Positions 7,188 through 13,958 of a DNA stretch of 21,668 bases are shown here, piece after piece. The notes under the pieces were generated by a model, which made no database searches, was not told the DNA's origin, and saw only the letters and a list, made by a program, of their open reading frames with translations. Origin of the DNA: DATDRS01 sp035291605 (GTDB taxonomy: Bacteria; Chloroflexota; Anaerolineae; Anaerolineales; UBA6663); contig DATDRS010000375.1 in the NCBI GenBank assembly GCA_035291605.1, forward strand, positions 1-21,668. The letters run 5' to 3'. The position numbers and the translations under genes are program-made. The first letter of the stretch is position 1; each line of letters begins with the position of its first letter.

Positions 7188-7235
7188 AAGGATGAAGGCG
7201 GAAGGATGAATTGTCCTCCTTCATCCTTCATCACT
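7188..7235 (-). repeat. GGATGAA-type repeat and hairpin at the mvhG/mvhA junction
   Basis: AAGGATGAA occurs at 7188-7196 and 7202-7210. GAAGGATGAA (7201-7210) and TTCATCCTTC (7220-7229) form a perfect 10-bp inverted repeat with a 9-nt loop. The right arm contains the mvhG stop codon (7221-7223), so the last residues of MvhG (SDEG) are encoded by the repeat. The ribosome site of mvhA lies directly beside it. Confidence 0.75.
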
Positions 7236-8237
7236 TTTGCCATTTCTGGACCACGCGGGCTTCGCGGCCCTCAACAGCGAGCCGGGCAGGCTGAAGCGAT
7301 AGAACTGTCCCGCTGGGTCCACAAGGCCGTCGAGGATGCGCTCGATCTCCGCCGGGTCTTTGCTGTCAATCACGGACGCAAACGCCGTCATCAGCCGTGC
7401 GCCAAAGTCAATCACGCCGTCGGCCGGGCCGTAACAGCCGATGCACTGCGCGCCCGCCTGCGGGCAGAGCGCGCCGCAGCCGCTGCGCGTGGCCAGGCCG
7501 TTGCACGGGATGCCCTGCTCCAGCAGACAGAGCGTCGGGTCGGGCGCTTGCAGGTCCTGGATGCGAGTGAACTGCTTGATCGCTTTCACGTTGCGCTGGC
7601 GCGGGCATTCGTCGCACACCGTTGAGTTACCCACCCCGATGACCGAGCCAAGCGGAGGCAGCTCGGCCTCCCCATGCAGGGCTTTGATCACCAGGTCCAC
7701 CACCGCCGCAATCTGATGCGACTCGGGCGGACAGCCGGGCATGTAGTAATCCACCTGCACCACCTGGTCGAGCGTCTTCAGCACCGGGTAGAACTCTGGG
7801 ATGTGGATTTCACCCTCCGGTGCGGCGTAGACGAACTGGGGCCGGATGTGCTGTGGGTTGTCCGTAGAGACCGTCTCGTAGTACGTGTCGAAAATGGATT
7901 GCGGAGAACTCAGGTTCGCCAGGCCGGGGATGCAGCCCTCGCACGCACACGACCCGAACGCTACCAGGATCTTCGACTTGCGCCGCAGCAAATGCGCCAT
8001 CGCCTCGTTTTCGTCGTTGCGGATGCCGCCGTTGAACAGGCAGAGGGTGATGGAACCATCGGGCATGGCCTCCACATCCTTGTACTTGGCATCCATCGCC
8101 ACCGGCCAGAAGACCACGTCGAAGTTCGCGTCCACATCCAGAATCTTCTCGTGGATGTTGAGGACGGCGATCTCGCATCCGCCGCACGACGCGGCCCAGT
8201 ACATCGCAAACTTGGGTTTCGCCCCGTTCGCGCTCAT
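7221..8237 (-). CDS. mvhG: F420-non-reducing-type hydrogenase small subunit (MvhG)
   Basis: This 338-aa Fe-S subunit carries electrons from the Ni-Fe site of MvhA toward MvhD and HdrA. The proximal cluster site begins with SCGGCE (C18, C21) and continues with GSCACEGC and PGCPP. The C-terminal half has CDECPRQR, then CLLEQGIPCNGLATRSGCGALCP and CIGCYGP, which supply the medial and distal [4Fe-4S] ligands. There is no Tat signal, as expected for a cytoplasmic group 3 enzyme. ATG 8237 overlaps the mvhD stop in an ATGA (8237-8234), indicating translational coupling, and GGAGG lies seven nt upstream. The extreme C-terminus runs into a repeat element. Confidence 0.95.
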   Translation of the reverse strand: MSANGAKPKFAMYWAASCGGCEIAVLNIHEKILDVDANFDVVFWPVAMDAKYKDVEAMPDGSITLCLFNGGIRNDENEAMAHLLRRKSKILVAFGSCACEGCIPGLANLSSPQSIFDTYYETVSTDNPQHIRPQFVYAAPEGEIHIPEFYPVLKTLDQVVQVDYYMPGCPPESHQIAAVVDLVIKALHGEAELPPLGSVIGVGNSTVCDECPRQRNVKAIKQFTRIQDLQAPDPTLCLLEQGIPCNGLATRSGCGALCPQAGAQCIGCYGPADGVIDFGARLMTAFASVIDSKDPAEIERILDGLVDPAGQFYRFSLPGSLLRAAKPAWSRNGKSDEG

Positions 8238-8713
8238 GCTGCCACCTCCTCTAATTCGGGTTGGACCTCCGCCTTAAGTCTGCGGCTGCCGCCGTCGGGC
8301 CAGGTGGGCCAATGCAACGGGCCGAGCGCCCGGATTTCCTCGACCATGTGGGTGATCTCCTGCGCCAGCCGGACGCCCTCGGCGGCGCTGGCCCACACCA
8401 GCTTCACGCGCTCCGGCTCAATGCCCATCTGCTCGAGCGTGCGCCGCAACAACAGGTAACGCCGCATGGCTTTGTAGTTCTGTTCCAGGTAGTGGCACTC
8501 GCCCGGATGACAGCCCGTGATCATCACGCCATCTGCGCCGCTTGCCAGCGCCTTGAGCACAAAGGTCGGGTCGAGCCGCCCGGAGCACATCAGGCGGATG
8601 AGCCGGACATTGGGCGGATACTTGATGCGCGCCGTGCCCGCCAGGTCCGCCGCGCGGTAGCTGCACCAGTTGCAGGTGAAGCCGATGATGACAGGTTCGA
8701 ATTGTTCGCTCAT
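8234..8713 (-). CDS. mvhD: Hydrogenase-Hdr linker [2Fe-2S] subunit (MvhD)
   Basis: This 159-aa protein connects the hydrogenase to HdrA. Its five conserved cysteines are visible: FTCNWC (C14, C17), LMCSGR (C43) and GCHPGEC (C68, C73). ATG 8713 has GGAGG six nt upstream and gives the normal start MSEQFEPVIIGF. An ORF beginning at 8776 only adds repeat-derived residues. The C-terminus is long and acidic (LEEVAA) and overlaps the mvhG start by 4 bp. It sits directly after hdrA, matching the physical order of the electron path HdrA-MvhD-MvhG-MvhA. Confidence 0.95.
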   Translation of the reverse strand: MSEQFEPVIIGFTCNWCSYRAADLAGTARIKYPPNVRLIRLMCSGRLDPTFVLKALASGADGVMITGCHPGECHYLEQNYKAMRRYLLLRRTLEQMGIEPERVKLVWASAAEGVRLAQEITHMVEEIRALGPLHWPTWPDGGSRRLKAEVQPELEEVAA

Positions 8714-8739
8714 GATCTGCCTCCAATCGCCGTCTGACA

Positions 8740-8799
8740 CAGTGACAGGATGATAAGGTGACCGGGTGCCGGTCACCTTGTCACTGTTTCACCTTGTCA
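8740..8799 (-). repeat. GTGACAAGG-type repeat and long stem-loop at the hdrA/mvhD junction
   Basis: AAGGTGACCGG (8755-8765) and CCGGTCACCTT (8769-8779) make a perfect 11-bp stem with a 3-nt loop. CAGTGAC (8740-8746) and GTCACTG (8780-8786) extend it past a bulge. TCACCTTGTCA is repeated directly at 8773-8783 and 8789-8799; the second copy contains the hdrA stop codon (8797-8799). There is no T-run on the minus strand, so mRNA processing or stabilisation is more likely than termination. Confidence 0.75.
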
Positions 8800-10812
8800 G
8801 GCAGGCACAGCCTCCCGCGCTTCCGTCACTTTGCGCCCGTTCCCAATATGGAGCAAGAGCAGCCCCTCGATCTGCGCCAGGATTTGCTCGTTGCTGAAGC
8901 CGGTGCCGGCGATGGCGCCCGCCGGGCAGGCGGCCACGCACGTGCCGCAGCCCTGGCACAGCGCCGGGTTGACCTCGGACACCATGCGGTCTTCGTGGAA
9001 GAGGATGGCGTTGAACGGGCACAGGTTGTTACAGATGCGGCAGCCGGAGCACTGGTCCTGGTTGATGCTGGCGCGGATCGGCTCGAGCGCAATCTCCCTC
9101 TGCTGGATGCGCCCCAGCACGCGCGCCGCTGCCGCCGCGCCCTGGACCACGCTGGCGGGGATGTCTTTCGGCCCTTGCGCACATCCCGCGACGAAGACGC
9201 CTTCGGTCATTGTGGCGACAGGGTCAAGTTTGGGATGCTTCTCGATGAACCAACGGTCAGCGCTGCACGAGATGCCAAACAGTTTCGCCGTCTCTTTCGC
9301 GTCACGGCGAGGCTCCAGCGCGGCGGCGAGGAGGACCATGTCCACCGGGACGCGGCGCTGTTTGCCCAGCAGCGTATCTTCGGCCTGAACGATCAGTTTA
9401 CCCTCTTCGCCCGGCAGCCGGGCCACATCCGTAATTTCGGCCACCTTGCCGCGGATGAAGTGCACGCCCTCCTCCAGCAGCCGGTGGTAGAACTCCTCGT
9501 AGCCCTTGTGATAGGCGCGGATGTCAATGTAGAAGTTATAGACCTCCGCGCCGGTCTTCTCTTTGACCAGGTGGGCAAACTTCAGACTGGCCATGCAGCA
9601 AATCGCGGAGCAGTACGGGTTGTAGTTCTCGTCGCGCGAGCCGACGCAGTGGACAATCGCCACGCTCTTTGGCTCGGTCTTGCCGTCACGCAAGACGATC
9701 CGGCCTGCGGTCGTCCCGGCGGCATTGCTCATGCGCTCGAATTCCAGCGAAGTGAACACGTTGTCCAGCCTGCCGTACTGGTACTGCGGGATGCGCCGGC
9801 AGTCAAACAGGTCGTAGCCGGTGGCGAGGATGATGTTGCCGACCTCCAGCTCAAGAATCTGATCCTGTTGCTCAAAATCAATCGCGCCGGTCGGGCAAAA
9901 CTTCTGGCAGGCTTTGCACGTTCCTTTCTTGAAGTACACACAGTTCGGACGGTCAAGCACGGGATACTTGGGCACGGCCTGCGGGAACGGCATATAGATG
10001 ACCTTGCGTTTGGCGAAACCCGCCTCGAAGACGTCGTCCGTGACTTTCCACGGACATTTCTCGACGCAGATGCCGCAGCCGGTGCACAGTTCCTCGTTCA
10101 CATAGCGCGCCCGCTTGCGCACCCGCGCCTTGAAGCTGCCCACGTAACCGTCCACATTTTCGACTTCACTCCAAGAAAGGAGGGTGATGTTCGGGTGCTG
10201 GCCGACCGAGACCATCTTGGGGGTGAGGATGCAGGCCGAGCAGTCGAGTGTGGGGAAGGTCTTGTCAAACTGGGCCATGTGCCCGCCGATGGAGGGTTCG
10301 CGTTCGACCAGGTAGACGTGGTGGCCCGCGTCCGCGATCTCCAGGGCAGTCTGGATGCCGGCGATGCCACCGCCCACCACCAATGTATTCGGGTTGATGG
10401 GCGCCAGCATGGGTTCCAGCGGCTGGTGCAGGGCCACACGCCGGACGGCGCCGGAGATCATGGCCTTGGCCTTCTCAGTGGCGGCGGCTTTGTCATTCGT
10501 GGTCCACGAGCAGTGCTCGCGAATGTTGGCCATCTCAAAGAGATAGGGATTCAGGCCGGCCCGCTCGCATGCACGGCGGAAAGTGGGTTCGTGCATGTGC
10601 GGTGAGCAGGCCGCAACGACCACCCGGGTCAGCCCCAGCTCTTTGATGTCCTCTTCAATGAGCTCCTGCCCACTGCTTGAGCACATAAACTTGTAGTCAC
10701 GCGCGACCACCACCCCCGGCAGGGACTCGGCCCAGCGGGCCACGCCCTCCACGTCCACCGTCCCGGCGATGTTGGTGCCGCAGTGACAGACGTAAACTCC
10801 GATTCTTTCCAT
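8797..10812 (-). CDS. hdrA: Heterodisulfide reductase subunit A, bifurcating flavoprotein (HdrA)
   Basis: This 671-aa cytoplasmic FAD/Fe-S protein is the site of flavin-based electron bifurcation in Hdr complexes: electrons from the hydrogenase are split between ferredoxin and HdrBC. In order: an N-terminal cluster domain (VCHCG with C9/C11, C44, AACSPH with C69); a Rossmann FAD motif VVGGGIAG (about 145-152); DCSACILTPKM (about 190-200); a ferredoxin motif CTGCGICVEKCP (243-254); an inserted CKACQKFCPTGAI; thioredoxin-reductase-like parts ending GVFVAGCAQGPKDIP; and a C-terminal two-cluster ferredoxin (CSGCRICNNLCP and CQGCGTCVAACPAGAI). Some archaeal HdrA have Sec in the YCSAIC motif; here all positions are Cys. 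ATG 10812 is preferred because GAGG lies 5 nt upstream; the ATG six codons earlier overlaps that SD. Confidence 0.96.
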   Translation of the reverse strand: MERIGVYVCHCGTNIAGTVDVEGVARWAESLPGVVVARDYKFMCSSSGQELIEEDIKELGLTRVVVAACSPHMHEPTFRRACERAGLNPYLFEMANIREHCSWTTNDKAAATEKAKAMISGAVRRVALHQPLEPMLAPINPNTLVVGGGIAGIQTALEIADAGHHVYLVEREPSIGGHMAQFDKTFPTLDCSACILTPKMVSVGQHPNITLLSWSEVENVDGYVGSFKARVRKRARYVNEELCTGCGICVEKCPWKVTDDVFEAGFAKRKVIYMPFPQAVPKYPVLDRPNCVYFKKGTCKACQKFCPTGAIDFEQQDQILELEVGNIILATGYDLFDCRRIPQYQYGRLDNVFTSLEFERMSNAAGTTAGRIVLRDGKTEPKSVAIVHCVGSRDENYNPYCSAICCMASLKFAHLVKEKTGAEVYNFYIDIRAYHKGYEEFYHRLLEEGVHFIRGKVAEITDVARLPGEEGKLIVQAEDTLLGKQRRVPVDMVLLAAALEPRRDAKETAKLFGISCSADRWFIEKHPKLDPVATMTEGVFVAGCAQGPKDIPASVVQGAAAAARVLGRIQQREIALEPIRASINQDQCSGCRICNNLCPFNAILFHEDRMVSEVNPALCQGCGTCVAACPAGAIAGTGFSNEQILAQIEGLLLLHIGNGRKVTEAREAVPA

Positions 10813-10861
10813 AGATTCCTCTCCTTCCATGATGTCATCTTTCAGAAGAGTCGGGCCACTA

Positions 10862-11731
10862 CTATCGGGTCTGTAGTAATATCGGCCCTAGGGAGATCAA
10901 TTCCTTTCCTATACCTAACGGCTTTGGAGGGATCCCCAAGGCCAAGCCTAGAAGCTGAGTGAAATACAAGATGGGGAGTGAGAACTTTGTGCCAAATTCC
11001 TGGTTGACTTGTTGTTGATAGCATTCCAGATTAACCTGACACAAGGGGCACGCGGTGGCGATCACCGCCGCGCCGCGATCCACAGCGCATTGAAGCAGAC
11101 TCCGCACGACGCTCAGGGCGGCCGGGCGGCTCGTAATAATCAGGGAGCCGCCGCAGCAATGAAGTTTGAGAGGGTAATCTACGGGGTCTGCTCCGATGGC
11201 CGACATCAGGTCTTCGAAGAACTGAGGTCGCTCAACGTCCTCGTGGTCTTTCCTGGGCCTCAGTATTTGGCATCCGTAGTAGGGCGCGACCCGCAGACCG
11301 TTCAAGGGATGAGAAACCTTCTTCTTGATCTCTTCCAGCCCCACGTCGTTCACGAATATCTCAATCAAGTGCCGCACCGCGATCTTTCCAGAGAAATGCA
11401 GGTTGTCCTCTTCCAATGCGAAGTTGATGTGCTCGGCCAAATCTGGGTCTCGTTTGAGATGAGCGGCGGCGAAGTACATGTTCTTAAAACAACCGCTGCA
11501 GGGGGCAACGAGATCAAGGCCGTCCTTTTCCGCCATCGCCAGATTCCTGGCGGCCAGTGTGTACGCCAGCAGCTCGTCCACATGGAAGTAGGTCGTGGCG
11601 CCACAGCAGTTCCAATCCTCCAGTTCCTTGAGCTCCACGCCCAGTTTGCGGGTGGTCTCGATGGCAGAAAGGTGATAGCTGTGCGCGATCTTCTCGAGGG
11701 AGCAGCCGGGGAAATACGCGTATTTCTTCAT
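10862..11731 (-). CDS. hdrB: Heterodisulfide reductase subunit B (HdrB)
   Basis: This 289-aa catalytic subunit carries two non-cubane [4Fe-4S] clusters. Both CCG motifs are complete: PGC (C10), NCCG (C42, C43), CSGC (C78, C81); and GC (C154), HCCG (C192, C193), CPLC (C228, C231). ATG 11731 overlaps the hdrC stop as ATGA (11731-11728) and has GGAGG six nt upstream. The frame stays open upstream to 12373, but that part lies over hdrC in another register and is not coding. The hdrA gene follows after 49 bp. In methanogens the substrate is CoM-S-S-CoB; in a bacterium the physiological disulfide or other acceptor is unknown. Base composition here is lower in GC than in hdrA. Confidence 0.96.
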   Translation of the reverse strand: MKKYAYFPGCSLEKIAHSYHLSAIETTRKLGVELKELEDWNCCGATTYFHVDELLAYTLAARNLAMAEKDGLDLVAPCSGCFKNMYFAAAHLKRDPDLAEHINFALEEDNLHFSGKIAVRHLIEIFVNDVGLEEIKKKVSHPLNGLRVAPYYGCQILRPRKDHEDVERPQFFEDLMSAIGADPVDYPLKLHCCGGSLIITSRPAALSVVRSLLQCAVDRGAAVIATACPLCQVNLECYQQQVNQEFGTKFSLPILYFTQLLGLALGIPPKPLGIGKELISLGPILLQTR

Positions 11732-12291
11732 GAGAGCCCTCCTACGGGAATGATCCTGCCGATCATCCGTCTGAAGTTCTCGAGCCTCTTGATTCGCGGC
11801 GGAAGCAGAGGCAGCCTCCCCTTGAGCATGAGGCTCGTAGCGGTTTGAGCTTCCTGAAGGAACTCTATAACGCCGTAACTGAAGATGTAGGTCGGAGCCA
11901 AAACGGGTTCGTAAGACCTGCCGCTCTTGAAGATCGTCTTGACGAAGGTTTCTGAGAACACAGGCCCGATCAACCCTTCCTTGTATTTGCTCTTCCAGAT
12001 CGAATACCGCTTCAGCGCATACATCATTTCCGTGATGTTGATCCCCTGCGGGCATCTCACCGTACAGTGGTAGCAGGACGCGCAGAACCAGAAGGTATTG
12101 CTGGCGAGCACTTGGTCTTTGAGGCCGGCAAGGATCATGGCAATGAGCTTGCGGGGCGTGTGATCCATGTATCCGGCCACCGGGCAAGTCCCTGAGCAAG
12201 TTCCGCACTGGATGCAGGTACACAGCGGATTCCCGTCTGCTGCGGATAAGAGGTTTGAAATCTCGTCGGCGAATGTTAGGTTGGCTGACAT
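11728..12291 (-). CDS. hdrC: Heterodisulfide reductase subunit C (HdrC)
   Basis: This 187-aa protein holds two [4Fe-4S] clusters that wire HdrA to HdrB. The motifs are CIQCGTCSGTCP (C26, C29, C32, C36) and CASCYHCTVRCP (C70, C73, C76, C80). The C-terminal half is helical and basic (SIWKSKYKEG, PRIKRLENFRR). No membrane segment is present, so this is the soluble HdrC type. The SD at the ATG (12291) is weak (AGGTGA about 7 nt upstream), unlike its neighbours. It is translationally coupled to hdrB by the ATGA overlap. An 85-bp gap separates it from the response-regulator gene upstream and shows no clear promoter. Confidence 0.95.
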   Translation of the reverse strand: MSANLTFADEISNLLSAADGNPLCTCIQCGTCSGTCPVAGYMDHTPRKLIAMILAGLKDQVLASNTFWFCASCYHCTVRCPQGINITEMMYALKRYSIWKSKYKEGLIGPVFSETFVKTIFKSGRSYEPVLAPTYIFSYGVIEFLQEAQTATSLMLKGRLPLLPPRIKRLENFRRMIGRIIPVGGLS

Positions 12292-12376
12292 AGGGTTTCA
12301 CCTTGCGCCCAACAAAGGGCGGCTTCGGCGCATCGGCACTCTGCTGCGCCTGTCGCTTCGCGCAGAATTGCACGGG

Positions 12377-12799
12377 CTAATTCGCGCGAGCTTTTCTGGC
12401 CTCTGCGGCCTGCAACAGGCGGTTGACCTTCTCCAACAGCATCTTGGGTTCCACTGGTTTCTCGACCAGTTCATCCACAGGTACAAACCGCGGATGTATC
12501 GGCTCGCCAGGGAAGAGAAAAGCGATTTGTTCTCTAATGCCCGTGATGATCAATACCGGCATTTCCCTCAATTTGGGGTCCTTTCTGAGCTTGCGCGCGA
12601 TCATGATGCCTTCCGCCCCACGCCCCATCATGATGTCAAGTAAGAGCAGGTCATAGCGCTTGGTTTGCAGAGCCTGCAAGCCGTCTTTTGGATTGTAGGC
12701 CACATCAACCTCAAAGTTTGCGGCGTCGAGGATTGCCTTGATGCCTGAAACGAAGTCAGGGTCATCATCTATCATTAACAACCGTTTTTGTTGTCCCAT
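12377..12799 (-). CDS. REC-only response regulator
   Basis: This 140-aa protein is a single receiver domain with no output domain. The acidic pocket is IDDDPD (D11-D13), the phospho-acceptor is D55 in LLLLDIMM, the switch Thr is T86 in LIITG, and the conserved Lys is K114 in VEKPVEP. The loop between T86 and K114 (REQIAFLFPGEPIHPRFVPV) is about six residues longer than in CheY and contains a PVDE-x-x-EKP segment. From memory, similar loops occur in REC-only proteins near anaerobic redox genes. ATG 12799 has GGAGG six nt upstream; the upstream extension of the frame belongs to the preceding gene. It lies 31 bp after the hybrid kinase and 85 bp before hdrC. It may pass phosphate on or act by protein contact. 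Confidence 0.93.
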   Translation of the reverse strand: MGQQKRLLMIDDDPDFVSGIKAILDAANFEVDVAYNPKDGLQALQTKRYDLLLLDIMMGRGAEGIMIARKLRKDPKLREMPVLIITGIREQIAFLFPGEPIHPRFVPVDELVEKPVEPKMLLEKVNRLLQAAEARKARAN

Positions 12800-12830
12800 G
12801 CTATGCCTCCATTCGTAGTCTGCTAAACCG

Positions 12831-13958
12831 TCAGCCGCCTTGAGGGGTTGGCTGTGCGCGTAAGGCTGGCAGGCTAACCACAAAAGTAGAGCCTGCGCCC
12901 AATTCGCTCTCCACGGAGATGGTTCCGTTGTGGGCCTCAATGATCCGGCGGCTGAGGGCCAGCCCCAGCCCGTGACCTTCTTCAACTGCCTGACCGGACT
13001 TCCCGCGGTAGAAGCCCTCAAAGAGATGCGGCAGATCTTCTCTCGGTATACCCGCGCCTGTATCAGACACGGTGATTAAGATGTGGTCCGCCTTTTCTTC
13101 GGCCCTCACCAGGACTTTGCTTCCTTCATAAGAGTACTTAACTGCGTTGCCGATGATGTTGACCAGCGCCTCGGTCAGGGTTACGCTGTCTCCCTCGATG
13201 GGGCGCAATCGGTCGTTGATCGAGATGACTATTTCGATATCTTTGCGCACGGCATACGGCTCAACGCTCTCGATCGCTTTAGAGATCGAGGCGATGACAG
13301 AAACAGGCGCAAAGCCTTCCTTCAGCTTTCCCATGTCAACAGAAACTACTCTCAGCCACGAGCGAACGAGTTTCAGCAGATCATCTATTCGGGACTTTAT
13401 TCGCTCAAGCCGGGCTTTTTGATCTTCTGTCAGTTTGCCCGACAGTTCTTGATCGAACACGAACAGATTCTGCTGTACGGCATTCAGAGGCGCCCTCAAT
13501 TCATGAGAAACAATAGCCGCGAAATGTTCTCGCAACATTTCTTTTTCCCGTCGCAGGGCAATGGTTTCTAACTCCAGCCTTCTTTTTTCAAGCCCCCTCC
13601 GAGTAATCAAACGGAACTCATCGGGAGTGAAAGGTTTTGGAAGAAAATCGTAGGCCCCTTTCTTCATGGCTTCCACGGCGGAACTGACGGTCGCATAGCC
13701 GGTGATCACGACGGTCACAATCGTGGGATCAATTTCGTTGACTTTCTCAAGCACCTCGAACCCAGAAACTCCTGGCATCTTGAGGTCAACAAAAATGAGG
13801 TCTGGTTGAAGTTCCTGGACAAGCTTCAACCCAAGCGTTCCGTCAGAAGCCGTCACGGCCTGATAATGGCTGCCCTCCACTATCTGAGCACAGGAATCCA
13901 GAACGACTTCCTCGTCGTCAATGATTAGAATCTTTGGCCTGTCGTCCATTGTCTGCAT
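12831..13958 (-). CDS. REC-histidine kinase hybrid (receiver domain first)
   Basis: This 375-aa soluble protein is a receiver joined to a kinase. The REC domain (about 8-125) has DDEE (14-17), phospho-acceptor D58 in FVDLKMPG, T86 and K108. A coiled-coil helix (about 115-146) leads to a HisKA domain with H152 in IVSHELRAPL. The ATPase domain has an N-box NIIGNAVKY (about N271), DTGAGI (299-304) and GHGLGLAL (328-335). The start at 13958 lies inside the 3' end of the upstream sensor kinase (41-bp overlap), a sign of translational coupling; a Met three codons later is an alternative. The likely route is sensor kinase to this REC, whose state then controls its own kinase and the REC-only protein downstream. 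Confidence 0.93.
   Translation of the reverse strand: MQTMDDRPKILIIDDEEVVLDSCAQIVEGSHYQAVTASDGTLGLKLVQELQPDLIFVDLKMPGVSGFEVLEKVNEIDPTIVTVVITGYATVSSAVEAMKKGAYDFLPKPFTPDEFRLITRRGLEKRRLELETIALRREKEMLREHFAAIVSHELRAPLNAVQQNLFVFDQELSGKLTEDQKARLERIKSRIDDLLKLVRSWLRVVSVDMGKLKEGFAPVSVIASISKAIESVEPYAVRKDIEIVISINDRLRPIEGDSVTLTEALVNIIGNAVKYSYEGSKVLVRAEEKADHILITVSDTGAGIPREDLPHLFEGFYRGKSGQAVEEGHGLGLALSRRIIEAHNGTISVESELGAGSTFVVSLPALRAQPTPQGG

Noticed and set aside
7188..8799. Short repeats considered as CRISPR or IS ends
   Set aside because: Units are 7-12 nt, degenerate, without regular spacers, cas genes or transposase. No CRISPR array, tRNA, rRNA or insertion sequence was seen anywhere in the window.
8758..10605. 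615-codon open frame on the plus strand, antisense to hdrA
   Set aside because: It lies wholly over hdrA, is rich in Arg/Ala/His/Gly in the way GC-rich antisense frames are, and has no recognisable domain; hdrA itself is unambiguous.
8797..10812. Possible selenocysteine in HdrA
   Set aside because: The frame has no internal TGA and the relevant YCSAIC motif is encoded by Cys codons.
11732..12373. Upstream extension of the hdrB frame (a 503-aa reading)
   Set aside because: This part overlaps hdrC in another register. The true hdrB start is the ATGA overlap at 11731 with a good SD.
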